In this document: in pieces, positions 17,613-26,534 of the stretch
Position numbering within the stretch: the first letter of the stretch is position 1
How the letters are laid out: every line of letters starts with the position of its first letter
Origin: CAMCXT01 sp046302715
GTDB lineage: Bacteria; Bacteroidota; Bacteroidia; M30B66
DNA length: 64,000 bases
Reading direction: 5' to 3'
Assembly (NCBI GenBank): GCA_046302715.1
Contig: JBKCHQ010000106.1
Span: 1-64,000, forward strand
Notes under the pieces: model-generated
What the model was told of the DNA's origin: nothing
Database searches by the model: none
Seen by the model: only the letters and a program-made list of their open reading frames with translations
Translations under genes and position numbers: made by a program

Positions 17613-18461
17613 ATGAAAGGTCGAATTATTCTTGTGTTGATTGCTTTAAGCTATCTAACAATTTCTTGCGATAAAATTGAAGGTCCGTATTCTGAAAATG
17701 CCGGAAACGGTAATCCTGATACATCTTCGGGATATTTTAGAAAGATTTTGGTGGAGGATTTTACAGGTCACACTTGCGGCAATTGTCCACGTGCTGCCGA
17801 AACACTTAAGCAGCTTCACGATTTATACGGTGAAAAGGTGGTGTCATTTGCGGTTCACGTAGGTTTTTTCGCCGAGCCCCAACCTTCAGGCTACTACACC
17901 GCCGATTATCGAACCTTGGTAGGAAATGAAATTGACCAATATTTTGGAAATTCAACAGCAGGCCTTCCCAATGGTCTGGTTAATCGTATTTCATTTGAAT
18001 CGAATCCTATAGTGCAACATACCGATTGGGCCTCAAAAGTGTCGGGCATGGTTTCAACAGCAGCGGATGCCTGGATTGAATTAACTCCCGAGTTTAATGC
18101 TATAACACGAGAACTTACGGCGTCATCAACCACACGAATTTTAAATGAATTATCAGACTCGCTTCACATTACCTATTATCTAACAGAGGACAGTATTTTA
18201 AGTGCACAAAAAGATTATTCTCTTTCACCAAGTACCATTCAGAATTACTATCACCGCCACGTGTTACGCGGGAGTATGAACGGGACCTGGGGTACGGCTT
18301 TAAGTGTAGGACAGCAATTTTCCGCAGGTCAACAGATTGCTCATTCGGCAAGCTACACATTGCCCCCAAGTTGGAATGCACAAAAAGTGCATGTTGTTGC
18401 TGTTTTATCTAAAGCTGGCACCAAAGAGGTAATTCAGGCTGAAGAAGCGCACATTGAATAG
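17613..18461 (+). CDS. Omp28-like lipoprotein with CxxC motif
   Basis: A 282-residue lipoprotein (lipobox ending in Cys19, LTISC). The domain from residue 43 reads KILVEDFTGHTCGNCPRAAE, with Cys55-Gly-Asn-Cys58; this EDFTGHxCGNCP block marks the Omp28-related family, named from a Porphyromonas gingivalis surface protein. The fold is thioredoxin-like in the first half, with PNGLVNRI as the likely cis-proline region. Function in the family is poorly known; the CxxC suggests thiol redox on the outer membrane. It is third gene of the tlpA operon. Confidence 0.87.
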   Translation: MKGRIILVLIALSYLTISCDKIEGPYSENAGNGNPDTSSGYFRKILVEDFTGHTCGNCPRAAETLKQLHDLYGEKVVSFAVHVGFFAEPQPSGYYTADYRTLVGNEIDQYFGNSTAGLPNGLVNRISFESNPIVQHTDWASKVSGMVSTAADAWIELTPEFNAITRELTASSTTRILNELSDSLHITYYLTEDSILSAQKDYSLSPSTIQNYYHRHVLRGSMNGTWGTALSVGQQFSAGQQIAHSASYTLPPSWNAQKVHVVAVLSKAGTKEVIQAEEAHIE

Positions 18462-18464
18462 AGA

Positions 18465-19076
18465 ATGAGGCATTTTGTTTTATTCTTCCTGTTTGCCTGC
18501 ATTATTCAAGGGGCATTTAGTCAAAAGTTTAATTCGGGTCTGCAGCTGGGATTAAATACTAGTCAGATAACCGGCGATAATCTAGCGGGTTACAATAAGG
18601 CTGGAATAACCGCAGGCATTTGGGTGAATCGCAATATTTCCGAACGATTATCAATATGGATGGAACTATCCTATTTGCCAAAAGGAAGTAAAAAACTAAA
18701 CAGCCCATCTGATTCGATTCCTGATTATTACCGTCTGCATATCAATTATATAGAGGTGCCAATAAGTATTACTTATCGTTTACATCCCAAACTGAGTTTC
18801 GAAACGGGAATTTCATGTGGAGCATACATAAGCCATACCGAGGAAGACGTAAATGGTGATTTAACCGGAATATACGGCCCAAGTGAACAATTTAAGTCCA
18901 CCGACATTTCATTTAATGCAGGCTTAAACTGGCACTTTAATTCAAAATGGATGTTTAATGTTCGTAATGCAAATAGCATTTTTCCGGTTCGTAATCACAA
19001 TCAGCAAACCTATTTTAGGCTGAATCGGGGGCAGTACACCTCCTGCATAATGGGACGCATTTTATACCAGTTTTAG
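18465..19076 (+). CDS. Small outer-membrane beta-barrel protein (PorT/OMP_b-brl_2 type)
   Basis: A 203-residue protein with a signal peptide (FVLFFLFACIIQGAFSQ) and a barrel of about eight strands typical of the Bacteroidota porin family (GLQLGLNTSQITG, KAGITAGIWVNRNIS, SIWMELSYLPKGSKK, LSFETGISCGAYISH). It starts three bases after the Omp28-like gene and ends one base before ubiX, so it is part of the same operon. Function unknown; such barrels often hold lipoproteins or other OM components in place. Confidence 0.85.
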   Translation: MRHFVLFFLFACIIQGAFSQKFNSGLQLGLNTSQITGDNLAGYNKAGITAGIWVNRNISERLSIWMELSYLPKGSKKLNSPSDSIPDYYRLHINYIEVPISITYRLHPKLSFETGISCGAYISHTEEDVNGDLTGIYGPSEQFKSTDISFNAGLNWHFNSKWMFNVRNANSIFPVRNHNQQTYFRLNRGQYTSCIMGRILYQF

Positions 19077-19077
19077 C

Positions 19078-19644
19078 ATGGGAAGAAAAATAGTAGTGGC
19101 GGTTTCGGGGGCTTCAGGTTCTATTTATGCCGATTTACTTTTACGGCGTTTAGCAAGTATCGATAATCAATTCGAAAAACTGGATATGGTTTTTTCAAAG
19201 AGTGCTTTTGATGTTTGGAAACACGAATTGGGGAAGGATAGTTACAATGAACATTCCTATAAAATATGGGAGAATGATAATTTTTTTGCACCCTTTGCCT
19301 CTGGTTCAGCGGGGTACGACACCCTAATAATTTGCCCCTGCTCGATGGGTATGCTTGGGCGAATTGCATCGGGTATATCAGACGATTTGATTACCCGTTC
19401 GGCTGATGTTATGCTAAAAGAACGCCGCAAACTCATACTTTGCCTGCGTGAAACCCCATATAATTTAGTCCAAATCCGTAATATGGAAACCTTAACTCTT
19501 GCAGGTGGGATTATTTGCCCTGCAACGCCCTCATTTTATTCGCAACCCAGAAGTATTGAGGAGGTAGCGTTAACAGTTGTAGATCGTTTAATTGATTTGG
19601 CAGGATTTAAAATATCCAGTAGCAGGTGGCAAAGTAGCGACTAG
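19078..19644 (+). CDS. ubiX: Flavin prenyltransferase UbiX
   Basis: A 188-residue cytosolic protein that starts GRKIVVAVSGASGSIYADLLLRRL, the flavin-binding loop of UbiX, and has ICPCSMGMLGRIASGISDDLITR and TLAGGIICPATPSFYSQP, both diagnostic. UbiX prenylates FMN to make the cofactor of UbiD-type decarboxylases, used in quinone and aromatic-acid metabolism. No ubiD homologue is in the window. It lies one base after the barrel gene, so it is apparently the last gene of the envelope redox operon, an unusual neighbour for it. Confidence 0.93.
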   Translation: MGRKIVVAVSGASGSIYADLLLRRLASIDNQFEKLDMVFSKSAFDVWKHELGKDSYNEHSYKIWENDNFFAPFASGSAGYDTLIICPCSMGMLGRIASGISDDLITRSADVMLKERRKLILCLRETPYNLVQIRNMETLTLAGGIICPATPSFYSQPRSIEEVALTVVDRLIDLAGFKISSSRWQSSD

Positions 19645-19744
19645 GGAATTTTAATTCACGCTACTTTATTTTAAAATCTGCGAACTTCACACTGAAACTA
19701 TTTGACTTATACGTTACAGAGTTGTTCCATTTAAATTGAATATA

Positions 19745-19773
19745 TTGATATTCGCCTGCTTTTATTAGTTTTG
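19745..19773 (+). promoter_or_regulatory. Promoter of the glycosylation cassette
   Basis: TTG (19745-19747), 18 bases, then TAGTTTTG (19766-19773) match the Bacteroidota promoter in both boxes and spacing; the ATG at 19790 follows 16 bases later. Confidence 0.65.
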
Positions 19774-19789
19774 TTTAAATTCGGTGAGG

Positions 19790-20515
19790 ATGTCATCTAC
19801 AGAAAAGCTATCCATAGTAATACCCGCTTACAACGAAGGCAGAACCATACATTTTATTTTGGATAAAATAAAGGCTGTCGATTTAGTTGGCAAGATTCAA
19901 AAAGAGGTAATTATCGTAAACGATTGTTCGAAAGACAATACGGAAGAAGCGATTCACACCTATATCCAAAACAATCCTGATTTACCCATTGCATATTTCA
20001 AACATGAGTTTAATAAGGGCAAAGGAGCAGCTCTTCATACGGGGATTTCGAAGGCTACCGGTAATTACGTTATCATTCAAGATGCTGATCTAGAATACGA
20101 TCCACAGGAATACAATATTCTTTTAAAACCAATCCTGAATGGCTTTGCCGATGTTGTTTATGGTAGTCGCTTTATCGGAGGAAAGCCACATCGTATTTTA
20201 TTTTTCTGGCATACGATAGGCAATCGTTTTCTTACATTTTTATCGAATATGTTCACCAACAAGAACATTACCGACATGGAAACGTGTTATAAATTGTTCA
20301 GAAGAGAGATTATTCAATCGTTAAAACTGGTTGAAAAACGATTTGGTTTTGAACCGGAGGTTACCGCAAAGATTAGCAGAATTGAGGGCATTCGCATCTA
20401 CGAAGTAGGTATTTCGTATTACGGAAGAACGTACGAGGAAGGTAAAAAAATTGGTTGGAGAGATGGATTCAGAGCTATTTATTGCATCTTGAAATATGGA
20501 TTATTCAGGTACTAA
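19790..20515 (+). CDS. Glycosyltransferase family 2 (dolichyl/polyprenyl-phosphate sugar synthase-like)
   Basis: A 241-residue GT2 enzyme. The N-terminal [19 protein letters not shown], the [13 protein letters not shown] strand, [32 protein letters not shown] (nucleotide-sugar and metal site; Asp-x-Asp in QDADLEYDP) and YGSRFIGG are the hallmarks of dolichyl-phosphate mannose synthase-like proteins that make polyprenyl-phosphate sugars. No membrane helices follow, so it is the short soluble form. The ATG at 19790 is preferred over a GTG six bases upstream. It heads a three-gene set with a methyltransferase and a membrane glycosyltransferase that could use its lipid-linked sugar. Confidence 0.9.
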   Translation: MSSTEKLSIVIPAYNEGRTIHFILDKIKAVDLVGKIQKEVIIVNDCSKDNTEEAIHTYIQNNPDLPIAYFKHEFNKGKGAALHTGISKATGNYVIIQDADLEYDPQEYNILLKPILNGFADVVYGSRFIGGKPHRILFFWHTIGNRFLTFLSNMFTNKNITDMETCYKLFRREIIQSLKLVEKRFGFEPEVTAKISRIEGIRIYEVGISYYGRTYEEGKKIGWRDGFRAIYCILKYGLFRY

Positions 20516-20517
20516 GT

Positions 20518-21252
20518 ATGCAATTTGAATACAAGGAAATAGACGAAGAAGGATTAGAAACCTTAAATGCCATCGAAAAGGCAAATAAGTTTAATCGTTG
20601 GATGTATTCTGCTATTCGCCCTTCTTGCAAAGGGAAAATATTAGAAGTTGGTAGTGGAATCGGTAACATCTCGCACTTTTTTTTTGAGGAAAAGGAAGAT
20701 ATTATTCTAAGCGATATTCGTCAAAACTATTGCGAAAAGCTGCGAAATAAATTTCCCCAAGCCAAGGTGCTCAATTTTGATTTGGTGTCACCTGACTTTG
20801 ATACTGAAATGAAGGAGTACTTCGGTTATTTTGATTCAATATTTGCCTTAAATGTATTAGAGCACATAGAAAACGATCGGCTTGCATTAAGCAATGCAAA
20901 AAAGCTATTGAAGGAAGGAGGTACGCTTATTATTCTCGTTCCCGCGTATCAAAAGCTCTACAATAGATTCGATAAGGAACTTATGCATTTTAGGCGCTAT
21001 ACTGCATCATCGCTTTGTAGTGTTTTTAGAAAGGCCGGTTTTTCTATCTCGGATAATAAGTACTTTAATTTGATTGGTATAGCTGGTTGGCTATTTTCTG
21101 GGGCTATCCAGAAAAATAAAACTATACCGGCTGAGCAAATGCGCATTTATAATGCTTGCGTACCTATGTTTAAGATATTCGATAATTTGGTACTGCATAA
21201 AATTGGCTTATCCGTAATTGTTGTTGGTACTAATACTGCAACAAAAACATAG
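20518..21252 (+). CDS. Class I SAM-dependent methyltransferase
   Basis: From the ATG at 20518 the protein has 244 residues; a reading from 20455 would overlap the GT2 gene by 60 bases without gain. Motif I is ILEVGSGIGNISHFF (41-55), the acidic post-motif DIILSDIRQNY follows, and FDSIFALNVLEHIENDRLAL plus LKEGGTLIILVPAYQKLYN is the Methyltransf_11/23 core. The substrate is not visible; its place between two glycosyltransferases suggests a sugar or lipid-linked sugar. It starts two bases after the GT2 stop. Confidence 0.88.
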   Translation: MQFEYKEIDEEGLETLNAIEKANKFNRWMYSAIRPSCKGKILEVGSGIGNISHFFFEEKEDIILSDIRQNYCEKLRNKFPQAKVLNFDLVSPDFDTEMKEYFGYFDSIFALNVLEHIENDRLALSNAKKLLKEGGTLIILVPAYQKLYNRFDKELMHFRRYTASSLCSVFRKAGFSISDNKYFNLIGIAGWLFSGAIQKNKTIPAEQMRIYNACVPMFKIFDNLVLHKIGLSVIVVGTNTATKT

Positions 21253-21263
21253 TTGCTTTTAAA

Positions 21264-22568
21264 ATGAAATATTTCATTCGAATGTGGAAAGAAAGAAAGT
21301 TGGAAATTTTCATCTTTCTATTTTTTACAATGCTTTATTCCATTATAGTATTAAAAACTCAGAGCAATGCTTTAATTGGCGACGAGAACAGGTATATAGC
21401 TCATGCAAAGTGTATTCTCGAAGGCAGATGGACGCCAGAGGATGATGCGATGTGGTTGTGGAATGGCCCGGGTTACCCAATGCTTATTTCGGGCTTTATG
21501 TTAATTTTCAAAGATTTCATTACGCCGGTTAGGCTATTCAATGCATTGTTACTATCCGCTTCAATTGTATTGTTTTATAAAACCGTTTTATTGGGGAACC
21601 GTAAGAAATGGGCATTCTTATTTACGTCTCTTTTTGCGTTTTATGTGTTGATTTGGAAGAGTTTGCCTTACCTGCTGACCGAAATACTCACAATTTTTCT
21701 ATTGTGTCTTCTTATGTATCAATTCGCCAACTTTAAAAATACACTGCAAAAGTGGCTTTTAGCGGGTCTGACTATCGGTTTTTTATGCATGGTTAAATTT
21801 GTTTTTGGTTATATAATTTTGTTAATACTGGGAATTTCTGCTGTTTATTATTACTTCAGCCGTAAAGACTCGGCTCGTTTCATCAGAAATTCGTTTTTGA
21901 TGGGTTTTGTTTTTTGTACACCTTGGCTTACCTACACATATGCCTTAACCGGTAAATTTTTGTATTGGGGGGCATCGGGGGGCACCACCATTTATTGGAT
22001 GTCGAACCCAACTCCCCATGAGTATGGCGAATGGATGAATTTTGCGTTTAACTCTTCACTGGGCGTAAAGGGAGCCGAGGAGGGTTATTTGGCAAGCCAT
22101 GGGGCAGAAATAAAGCGAATTACTCAAAATTTCCGTCGGGTAGAGCGCGACACAGAATTTAAGAGGGTGGCCATTGAAAATATTAAAAAGCACCCCAAAA
22201 AATACTTGCAAAATGTATGGTGCAACGTAGGTCGCTATTTTTTCAATTATCCGTTCTCTTACTATCCCCAGCAACCCTCCACACTGGTTAATGTTTTTAT
22301 TAATGGTCCAATTTTAGGATTACTTCTTTTATTGTTGATTCCCAGTTTTCGGCGATTTAATGAATTGCCTGCCCATATTCAACTGGGCTTAATCTTATTT
22401 ATTATTTACACGGGTGTTTCGATTTTGGTGAGTTCCTATATCCGTATGTTTTATGTTTTCATTCCCATCTTGTTTCTATGGTTTGCATTTATGCTGGATA
22501 AGGTGAAATTTCAGTGGCCCAGTACTTCCGCTTTTTCGACAAGTGGCAAACCTTCATCTGAAAATTAG
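21264..22568 (+). CDS. Membrane glycosyltransferase (GT39/ArnT/PMT-like)
   Basis: A 434-residue polytopic protein with about ten hydrophobic helices. The first periplasmic loop has LIGDENRYIAHAKCIL, with the Asp-Glu pair that in GT-C enzymes of the ArnT/PMT group sits at the catalytic site, followed by WNGPGYPMLISGFML. Such enzymes move a sugar from a polyprenyl phosphate onto an extracytoplasmic acceptor, which fits the GT2 neighbour that could make the donor. A long periplasmic loop in the middle (ISNPTP-like MSNPTPHEYGEW region) is typical. Acceptor unknown. Confidence 0.78.
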   Translation: MKYFIRMWKERKLEIFIFLFFTMLYSIIVLKTQSNALIGDENRYIAHAKCILEGRWTPEDDAMWLWNGPGYPMLISGFMLIFKDFITPVRLFNALLLSASIVLFYKTVLLGNRKKWAFLFTSLFAFYVLIWKSLPYLLTEILTIFLLCLLMYQFANFKNTLQKWLLAGLTIGFLCMVKFVFGYIILLILGISAVYYYFSRKDSARFIRNSFLMGFVFCTPWLTYTYALTGKFLYWGASGGTTIYWMSNPTPHEYGEWMNFAFNSSLGVKGAEEGYLASHGAEIKRITQNFRRVERDTEFKRVAIENIKKHPKKYLQNVWCNVGRYFFNYPFSYYPQQPSTLVNVFINGPILGLLLLLLIPSFRRFNELPAHIQLGLILFIIYTGVSILVSSYIRMFYVFIPILFLWFAFMLDKVKFQWPSTSAFSTSGKPSSEN

Positions 22569-22592
22569 CATTTCTGATGAAATGCGAAATCG
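22568..22592. terminator. Possible weak terminator between convergent genes
   Basis: A seven-pair stem (22568-22574 with 22579-22585) with a TGAT loop sits between the membrane glycosyltransferase stop and the queG stop. It lacks a strong T run in either direction, so its activity is doubtful. Confidence 0.3.
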
Positions 22593-22595
22593 TAT

Positions 22596-23528
22596 TTATT
22601 TCAAAAATTGTATGGTCCGCTTCAGTCCATCAAAACCTGCTCGCTCCACAGCCGATTTACCAAGAACCTTTGTAAAAACGTCATAACTTAAGTCTTCCCA
22701 ATCCTCCTTCGTAAGATTTAGCAAATCAGGGTGTGGTTCAAATAACGGCTCATGGTGCTTTTCAGCGAAACGATTCCAGGGACATACCTCCTGGCAAACA
22801 TCGCAACCAAACATCCAGTTGTCCATTTTACGTTGAAACGAATCTGCTATGGCATCGCGTAATTCAATGGTTAGGTATGAAATACACTTGTTGGCATCAA
22901 TTGTATAAGGTGTTAGTGCTTCCGTTGGGCAGGCGTCAATGCAACGTGTACACGATCCACAATAGTCTTTAATCGGACCATCTGCTTGTAAGTCCAAGTC
23001 AATTATTAATTCGGCGATAAAAAACCACGATCCCGCCTGGGGGCGTATCACATTGGTATTCTTGCCCATCCATCCCGCTCCAGATCTCACGGCCCATGCT
23101 TTATCCATAACCGGCGCCGAATCAACAAATGCACGTCCTGCAATAGAACCGAATTGATTGCTCAAGCGGTTCATCAAATCAAAAAGCTTACTTTTTATCA
23201 CCTTATGGTAATCTTCGCCGTACGCATACCGCGATATTTTAGGTGACTCAGGGTCTTTTTGTTTTTCCGGTGTGTAATAATTGAATAATAGAGTAATTAC
23301 CGACTTGGCGCCTTCTACCAATAAGGTGGGATTGATGCGCTTATCAAAGTAATTTTCCATGTAGCGCATTTTTCCATGCATGCCCTTATTTAGCCACTGT
23401 TCCAATTTTCGGGCTTCATCATCAAGAGGTCCTGCCTTAGATATACCGCAGTACATGAATCCAAATTCTGCGGCAAGGTTCTTTATAACATGGGCTCTTT
23501 CGTGCGCAAGCAATTCGGCCTGAGTCAT
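22596..23528 (-). CDS. queG: Epoxyqueuosine reductase QueG
   Basis: This 310-residue cobalamin and iron-sulfur enzyme makes the last step of queuosine synthesis, reducing epoxyqueuosine in tRNA. Family features: RYAYGEDYHKVIKSKL, FVDSAPVMDKAWAVRSGAGWMGKN with the catalytic Asp136, and two [4Fe-4S] motifs, CGSCTRCIDACPTEAL and, further on, CDVCQEVCPWN. Length is somewhat short compared with proteobacterial QueG (about 370) because the C-terminal HEAT-like tail is absent, as is common in this phylum. It lies 9 bases downstream of ruvB's stop and is probably cotranscribed with it. Confidence 0.94.
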   Translation of the reverse strand: MTQAELLAHERAHVIKNLAAEFGFMYCGISKAGPLDDEARKLEQWLNKGMHGKMRYMENYFDKRINPTLLVEGAKSVITLLFNYYTPEKQKDPESPKISRYAYGEDYHKVIKSKLFDLMNRLSNQFGSIAGRAFVDSAPVMDKAWAVRSGAGWMGKNTNVIRPQAGSWFFIAELIIDLDLQADGPIKDYCGSCTRCIDACPTEALTPYTIDANKCISYLTIELRDAIADSFQRKMDNWMFGCDVCQEVCPWNRFAEKHHEPLFEPHPDLLNLTKEDWEDLSYDVFTKVLGKSAVERAGFDGLKRTIQFLK

Positions 23529-23537
23529 TTCGATGAT

Positions 23538-24575
23538 TTACAAGTCACTATCACTGAAGAGCCCTCCCTGTTTTTGAGGACTAATGAACCCCAGATGACG
23601 ATAGGCTAGGGGGGTAACCTCGCGCCCTCTTGGTGTGCGCATCAAAAAACCTTCCTGTATAAGATAGGGTTCATACACTTCTTCAATCGTTTCGGAATCC
23701 TCTCCGCAGGCAGTAGCAATGGTGTTTACGCCCACAGGTCCACCTTTAAATTTTTGAATGATAGTAGTTAGGATGCGATTATCCATTTCGTCCAGGCCGA
23801 AGCGGTCAACATTTAAGGCATCGAGCGCGATACAGGTAATATCTTTATCAATAGAACCGTTACCTTTTACCATGGCAAAATCGCGCACACGTCGTAATAA
23901 GGCGTTAGCAATTCGAGGAGTGCCTCGGCTGCGGACAGCAATTTCTCTGGCAGCATCGCCATCAATAGCTATTTTCAGAATTTCGGCCGATCGTTTTATA
24001 ATTTTTGCCAGCAACGTTGCATCGTAATACGAAAGGCGTGAATTAATGCCAAATCTCGCGCGAAGTGGCGATGTAAGTAGGCCCGATCTTGTAGTGGCTC
24101 CTACAAGTGTAAATGGGTTTAAATTAATCTGAATAGCACGAGCATTGGGGCCACTCTCAATCATGATATCAATGCGATAGTCCTCCATTGCGGAATATAG
24201 GTATTCCTCTACAACTGGACTTAACCTGTGTATTTCGTCGATAAATAATACGTCGTTGGCTTCGAGTCCGGTAAGCAGGCCTGCCAGGTCGCCCGGTTTA
24301 TCGAGCACAGGCCCCGAGGTTATTTTTATTCCTACTCCCAGCTCGTTGGCAATGATATTGGCAAGCGTAGTTTTACCTAAGCCTGGCGGGCCATGTAACA
24401 ATACGTGGTCAAGTGCTTCGTCGCGAAGCCTCGCTGCCTCAACAAAAATTTTAAGGTTTTCAAGTATTTGATCCTGTCCGCTAAAATCTTCGAAAGCAAG
24501 TGGCCGCAAAGCCTTTTCAAGCTCTTTTTCTTTTGGAGTTAAATTTTCGTTTTCAGGATTTAAATGCGGATTCAT
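23538..24575 (-). CDS. ruvB: Holliday junction branch-migration helicase RuvB
   Basis: From the ATG at 24575 the protein has 345 residues, the usual RuvB length. Walker A is [12 protein letters not shown], Walker [13 protein letters not shown], sensor [18 protein letters not shown], and the C-terminal winged helix holds the DNA-binding [12 protein letters not shown]. RuvB drives Holliday junction branch migration with RuvA during recombinational repair. A longer reading from 24605 would add a non-homologous leader and is rejected. The upstream neighbour is the oxidase operon, from which it is insulated by a terminator. Confidence 0.97.
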   Translation of the reverse strand: MNPHLNPENENLTPKEKELEKALRPLAFEDFSGQDQILENLKIFVEAARLRDEALDHVLLHGPPGLGKTTLANIIANELGVGIKITSGPVLDKPGDLAGLLTGLEANDVLFIDEIHRLSPVVEEYLYSAMEDYRIDIMIESGPNARAIQINLNPFTLVGATTRSGLLTSPLRARFGINSRLSYYDATLLAKIIKRSAEILKIAIDGDAAREIAVRSRGTPRIANALLRRVRDFAMVKGNGSIDKDITCIALDALNVDRFGLDEMDNRILTTIIQKFKGGPVGVNTIATACGEDSETIEEVYEPYLIQEGFLMRTPRGREVTPLAYRHLGFISPQKQGGLFSDSDL

Positions 24576-24603
24576 AGCGTAATAAAGGTAGTCGATGCAA
24601 AGC

Positions 24604-24635
24604 AAAAAAAAACGCCTCCATAAAGAGGCGTTTTT
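24604..24635 (-). terminator. Terminator of the act-cox operon
   Basis: An eight-pair GC-rich stem (24611-24618 with 24625-24632) with a six-base loop, extended by A/T pairs, runs on the minus strand into a T tract of nine. It lies 17 bases after the coxA stop and ends the respiratory operon. It can also work on the other strand. Confidence 0.88.
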
Positions 24636-24651
24636 ACAATTTTTTCAACGC

Positions 24652-26502
24652 TTAATGATGGCCTTCTGCCATTTCTTTTTCAGTTAAAGGCACTGTTTGG
24701 GGCACAAAGTCTTCTTCGCGCTCGGGGCGGCTATAATCGTAAGCCCAACGATGCACTTCAGGAATTTCTCCAGGCCAGTTACCGTGAATATGCTCCACAG
24801 GTGCTGTCCACTCGAGTGTATTCGATTTCCAAGGATTTTGTGTAGCTTTTTGTCCTTTGAAAATACTAAAGAAGAAATTAAAAAGGAATATTACTTGTGC
24901 ACAGCCAGCAAGAATGGCAAACCAGGTAACCATAACATTAATATCCACCAAATCATTGAATAATGGGAACTCAGTATTTGAATAATAACGGCGAGGTACG
25001 CCTGCCATACCTAAAAAGTGCATAGGGAAGAATACACCATAAGCCCCGGCAAAAGTGAGCCAGAAATGCGCATATCCCATTTTTTTATTCATAACACGTC
25101 CGAATAGTCTCGGAAACCAATGATACACACCCGCAAACATTCCAAATATTGCAGCTGAACCCATCACAAGGTGGAAGTGTGCTACAACAAAATAGGTGTC
25201 ATGCAGATTGATATCTAGTGCAGAGTCTCCCAATATTAAACCGGTTACACCACCCGAAATAAAGAACGATACCAATCCAATGGCAAAAAGCATCGCTGGT
25301 GTAAATTGTATGTTACCTTTCCACAATGTGGTGATGTAATTAAAAGCCTTAACTGCAGAAGGGATGGCAATTAAAAGTGTGGTAAATACGAAAACCGATC
25401 CTAAGAATGGATTCATACCCGTAATAAACATGTGGTGCCCCCATACGATAAAGGAGAGGAATGCAATACCTAAAATTGAGGCAATCATAGCACGGTATCC
25501 GAAAATTGGCTTACGAGCGTTTGTTGCGATAACCTCAGAGGTGATTCCTAACGCAGGAAGCAAAACAATGTATACTTCAGGATGGCCAAGGAACCAAAAT
25601 AAGTGCTCATATAAAATTGGACTTCCACCATCGTATTCCAGCGCTTTGCCAGCAATATAAATATCGCTTAAATAAAAACTGGTTCCAAAACTGCGATCAA
25701 AAATTAGTAGCAGTGCAGCAGCGAATAATACTGGGAACGACAGCACCCCAAGAATAGCAGTTACTAGAAATGCCCAAATGGTAAGAGGTAATCGGGTCAT
25801 CGACATCCCTTTAGTACGGAGATTGATAACGGTAACTATGTAGTTAAGTGAGCCTAATAAAGAAGACACAATAAATAACGACATCGAAACTAACCATAAT
25901 GTCATTCCTAAGCCAGAACCTGGCATAGCATCAGGCAATGCACTCAATGGCGGATACACTGTCCAACCTCCTGAGGCCGGGCCACCTTCAATTCCTAATG
26001 AAAATAACATTACTACACTTGATGCAAAAAAGAACCAAAATGAAAGCATGTTCAAAAATCCAGAAGCCATATCACGTGCTCCAATTTGTAAGGGGATTAG
26101 AAGGTTCGAGAATGTTCCCGATAATCCACCTGTTAATACGAAGAATACCATTATAGTACCGTGTATAGTTACAAGCGCCAAATAAAAATTAGGATCAAGT
26201 ACACCACCCGGAGCCCATTTACCTAAGATTGGCTCAAGAATGGGGAAGCTTTTTCCAGGCCATGCGAGTTGTAAACGAAATACTAACGACATGAGCATGG
26301 CAAGTACGCCCATAAATACTGCAGTTATAAGAAACTGCTTAGAAATCATTTTGTGATCTTGAGAAAATACATACTTGGTCAGGAAGGTATCGTGATGCTC
26401 TTCATCATGATCGTGTTCGTGACTGTGTGCATGCTCATGACCGTGCACTAATTCTTCTGCTGCCTGTTCAGCGTGTAAGTTGTTTGTTTCCATTGCTGAC
26501 AT
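24652..26502 (-). CDS. coxA: Cytochrome c oxidase subunit I (heme-copper oxidase)
   Basis: This 616-residue protein is the catalytic subunit of an aa3-type terminal oxidase, with about 12 helices. The CuB/heme ligands are visible: GHPEVYIVLLPALG (His with the cross-linking Tyr), WGHHMFITGM, and HDTYFVVAHFHLVMG, with Glu of the D-channel in the GHPEV block. The N-terminus has a hydrophilic extension with nine histidines in residues 20-37 (HGHEHAHSHEHDH and EEHH). It is the last gene of the act-cox operon, followed by a terminator. Subunits III and IV are not nearby. Confidence 0.97.
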   Translation of the reverse strand: MSAMETNNLHAEQAAEELVHGHEHAHSHEHDHDEEHHDTFLTKYVFSQDHKMISKQFLITAVFMGVLAMLMSLVFRLQLAWPGKSFPILEPILGKWAPGGVLDPNFYLALVTIHGTIMVFFVLTGGLSGTFSNLLIPLQIGARDMASGFLNMLSFWFFFASSVVMLFSLGIEGGPASGGWTVYPPLSALPDAMPGSGLGMTLWLVSMSLFIVSSLLGSLNYIVTVINLRTKGMSMTRLPLTIWAFLVTAILGVLSFPVLFAAALLLIFDRSFGTSFYLSDIYIAGKALEYDGGSPILYEHLFWFLGHPEVYIVLLPALGITSEVIATNARKPIFGYRAMIASILGIAFLSFIVWGHHMFITGMNPFLGSVFVFTTLLIAIPSAVKAFNYITTLWKGNIQFTPAMLFAIGLVSFFISGGVTGLILGDSALDINLHDTYFVVAHFHLVMGSAAIFGMFAGVYHWFPRLFGRVMNKKMGYAHFWLTFAGAYGVFFPMHFLGMAGVPRRYYSNTEFPLFNDLVDINVMVTWFAILAGCAQVIFLFNFFFSIFKGQKATQNPWKSNTLEWTAPVEHIHGNWPGEIPEVHRWAYDYSRPEREEDFVPQTVPLTEKEMAEGHH

Positions 26503-26534
26503 ATCTACCTCGTTTTTATTATTTAGTGTAACAA

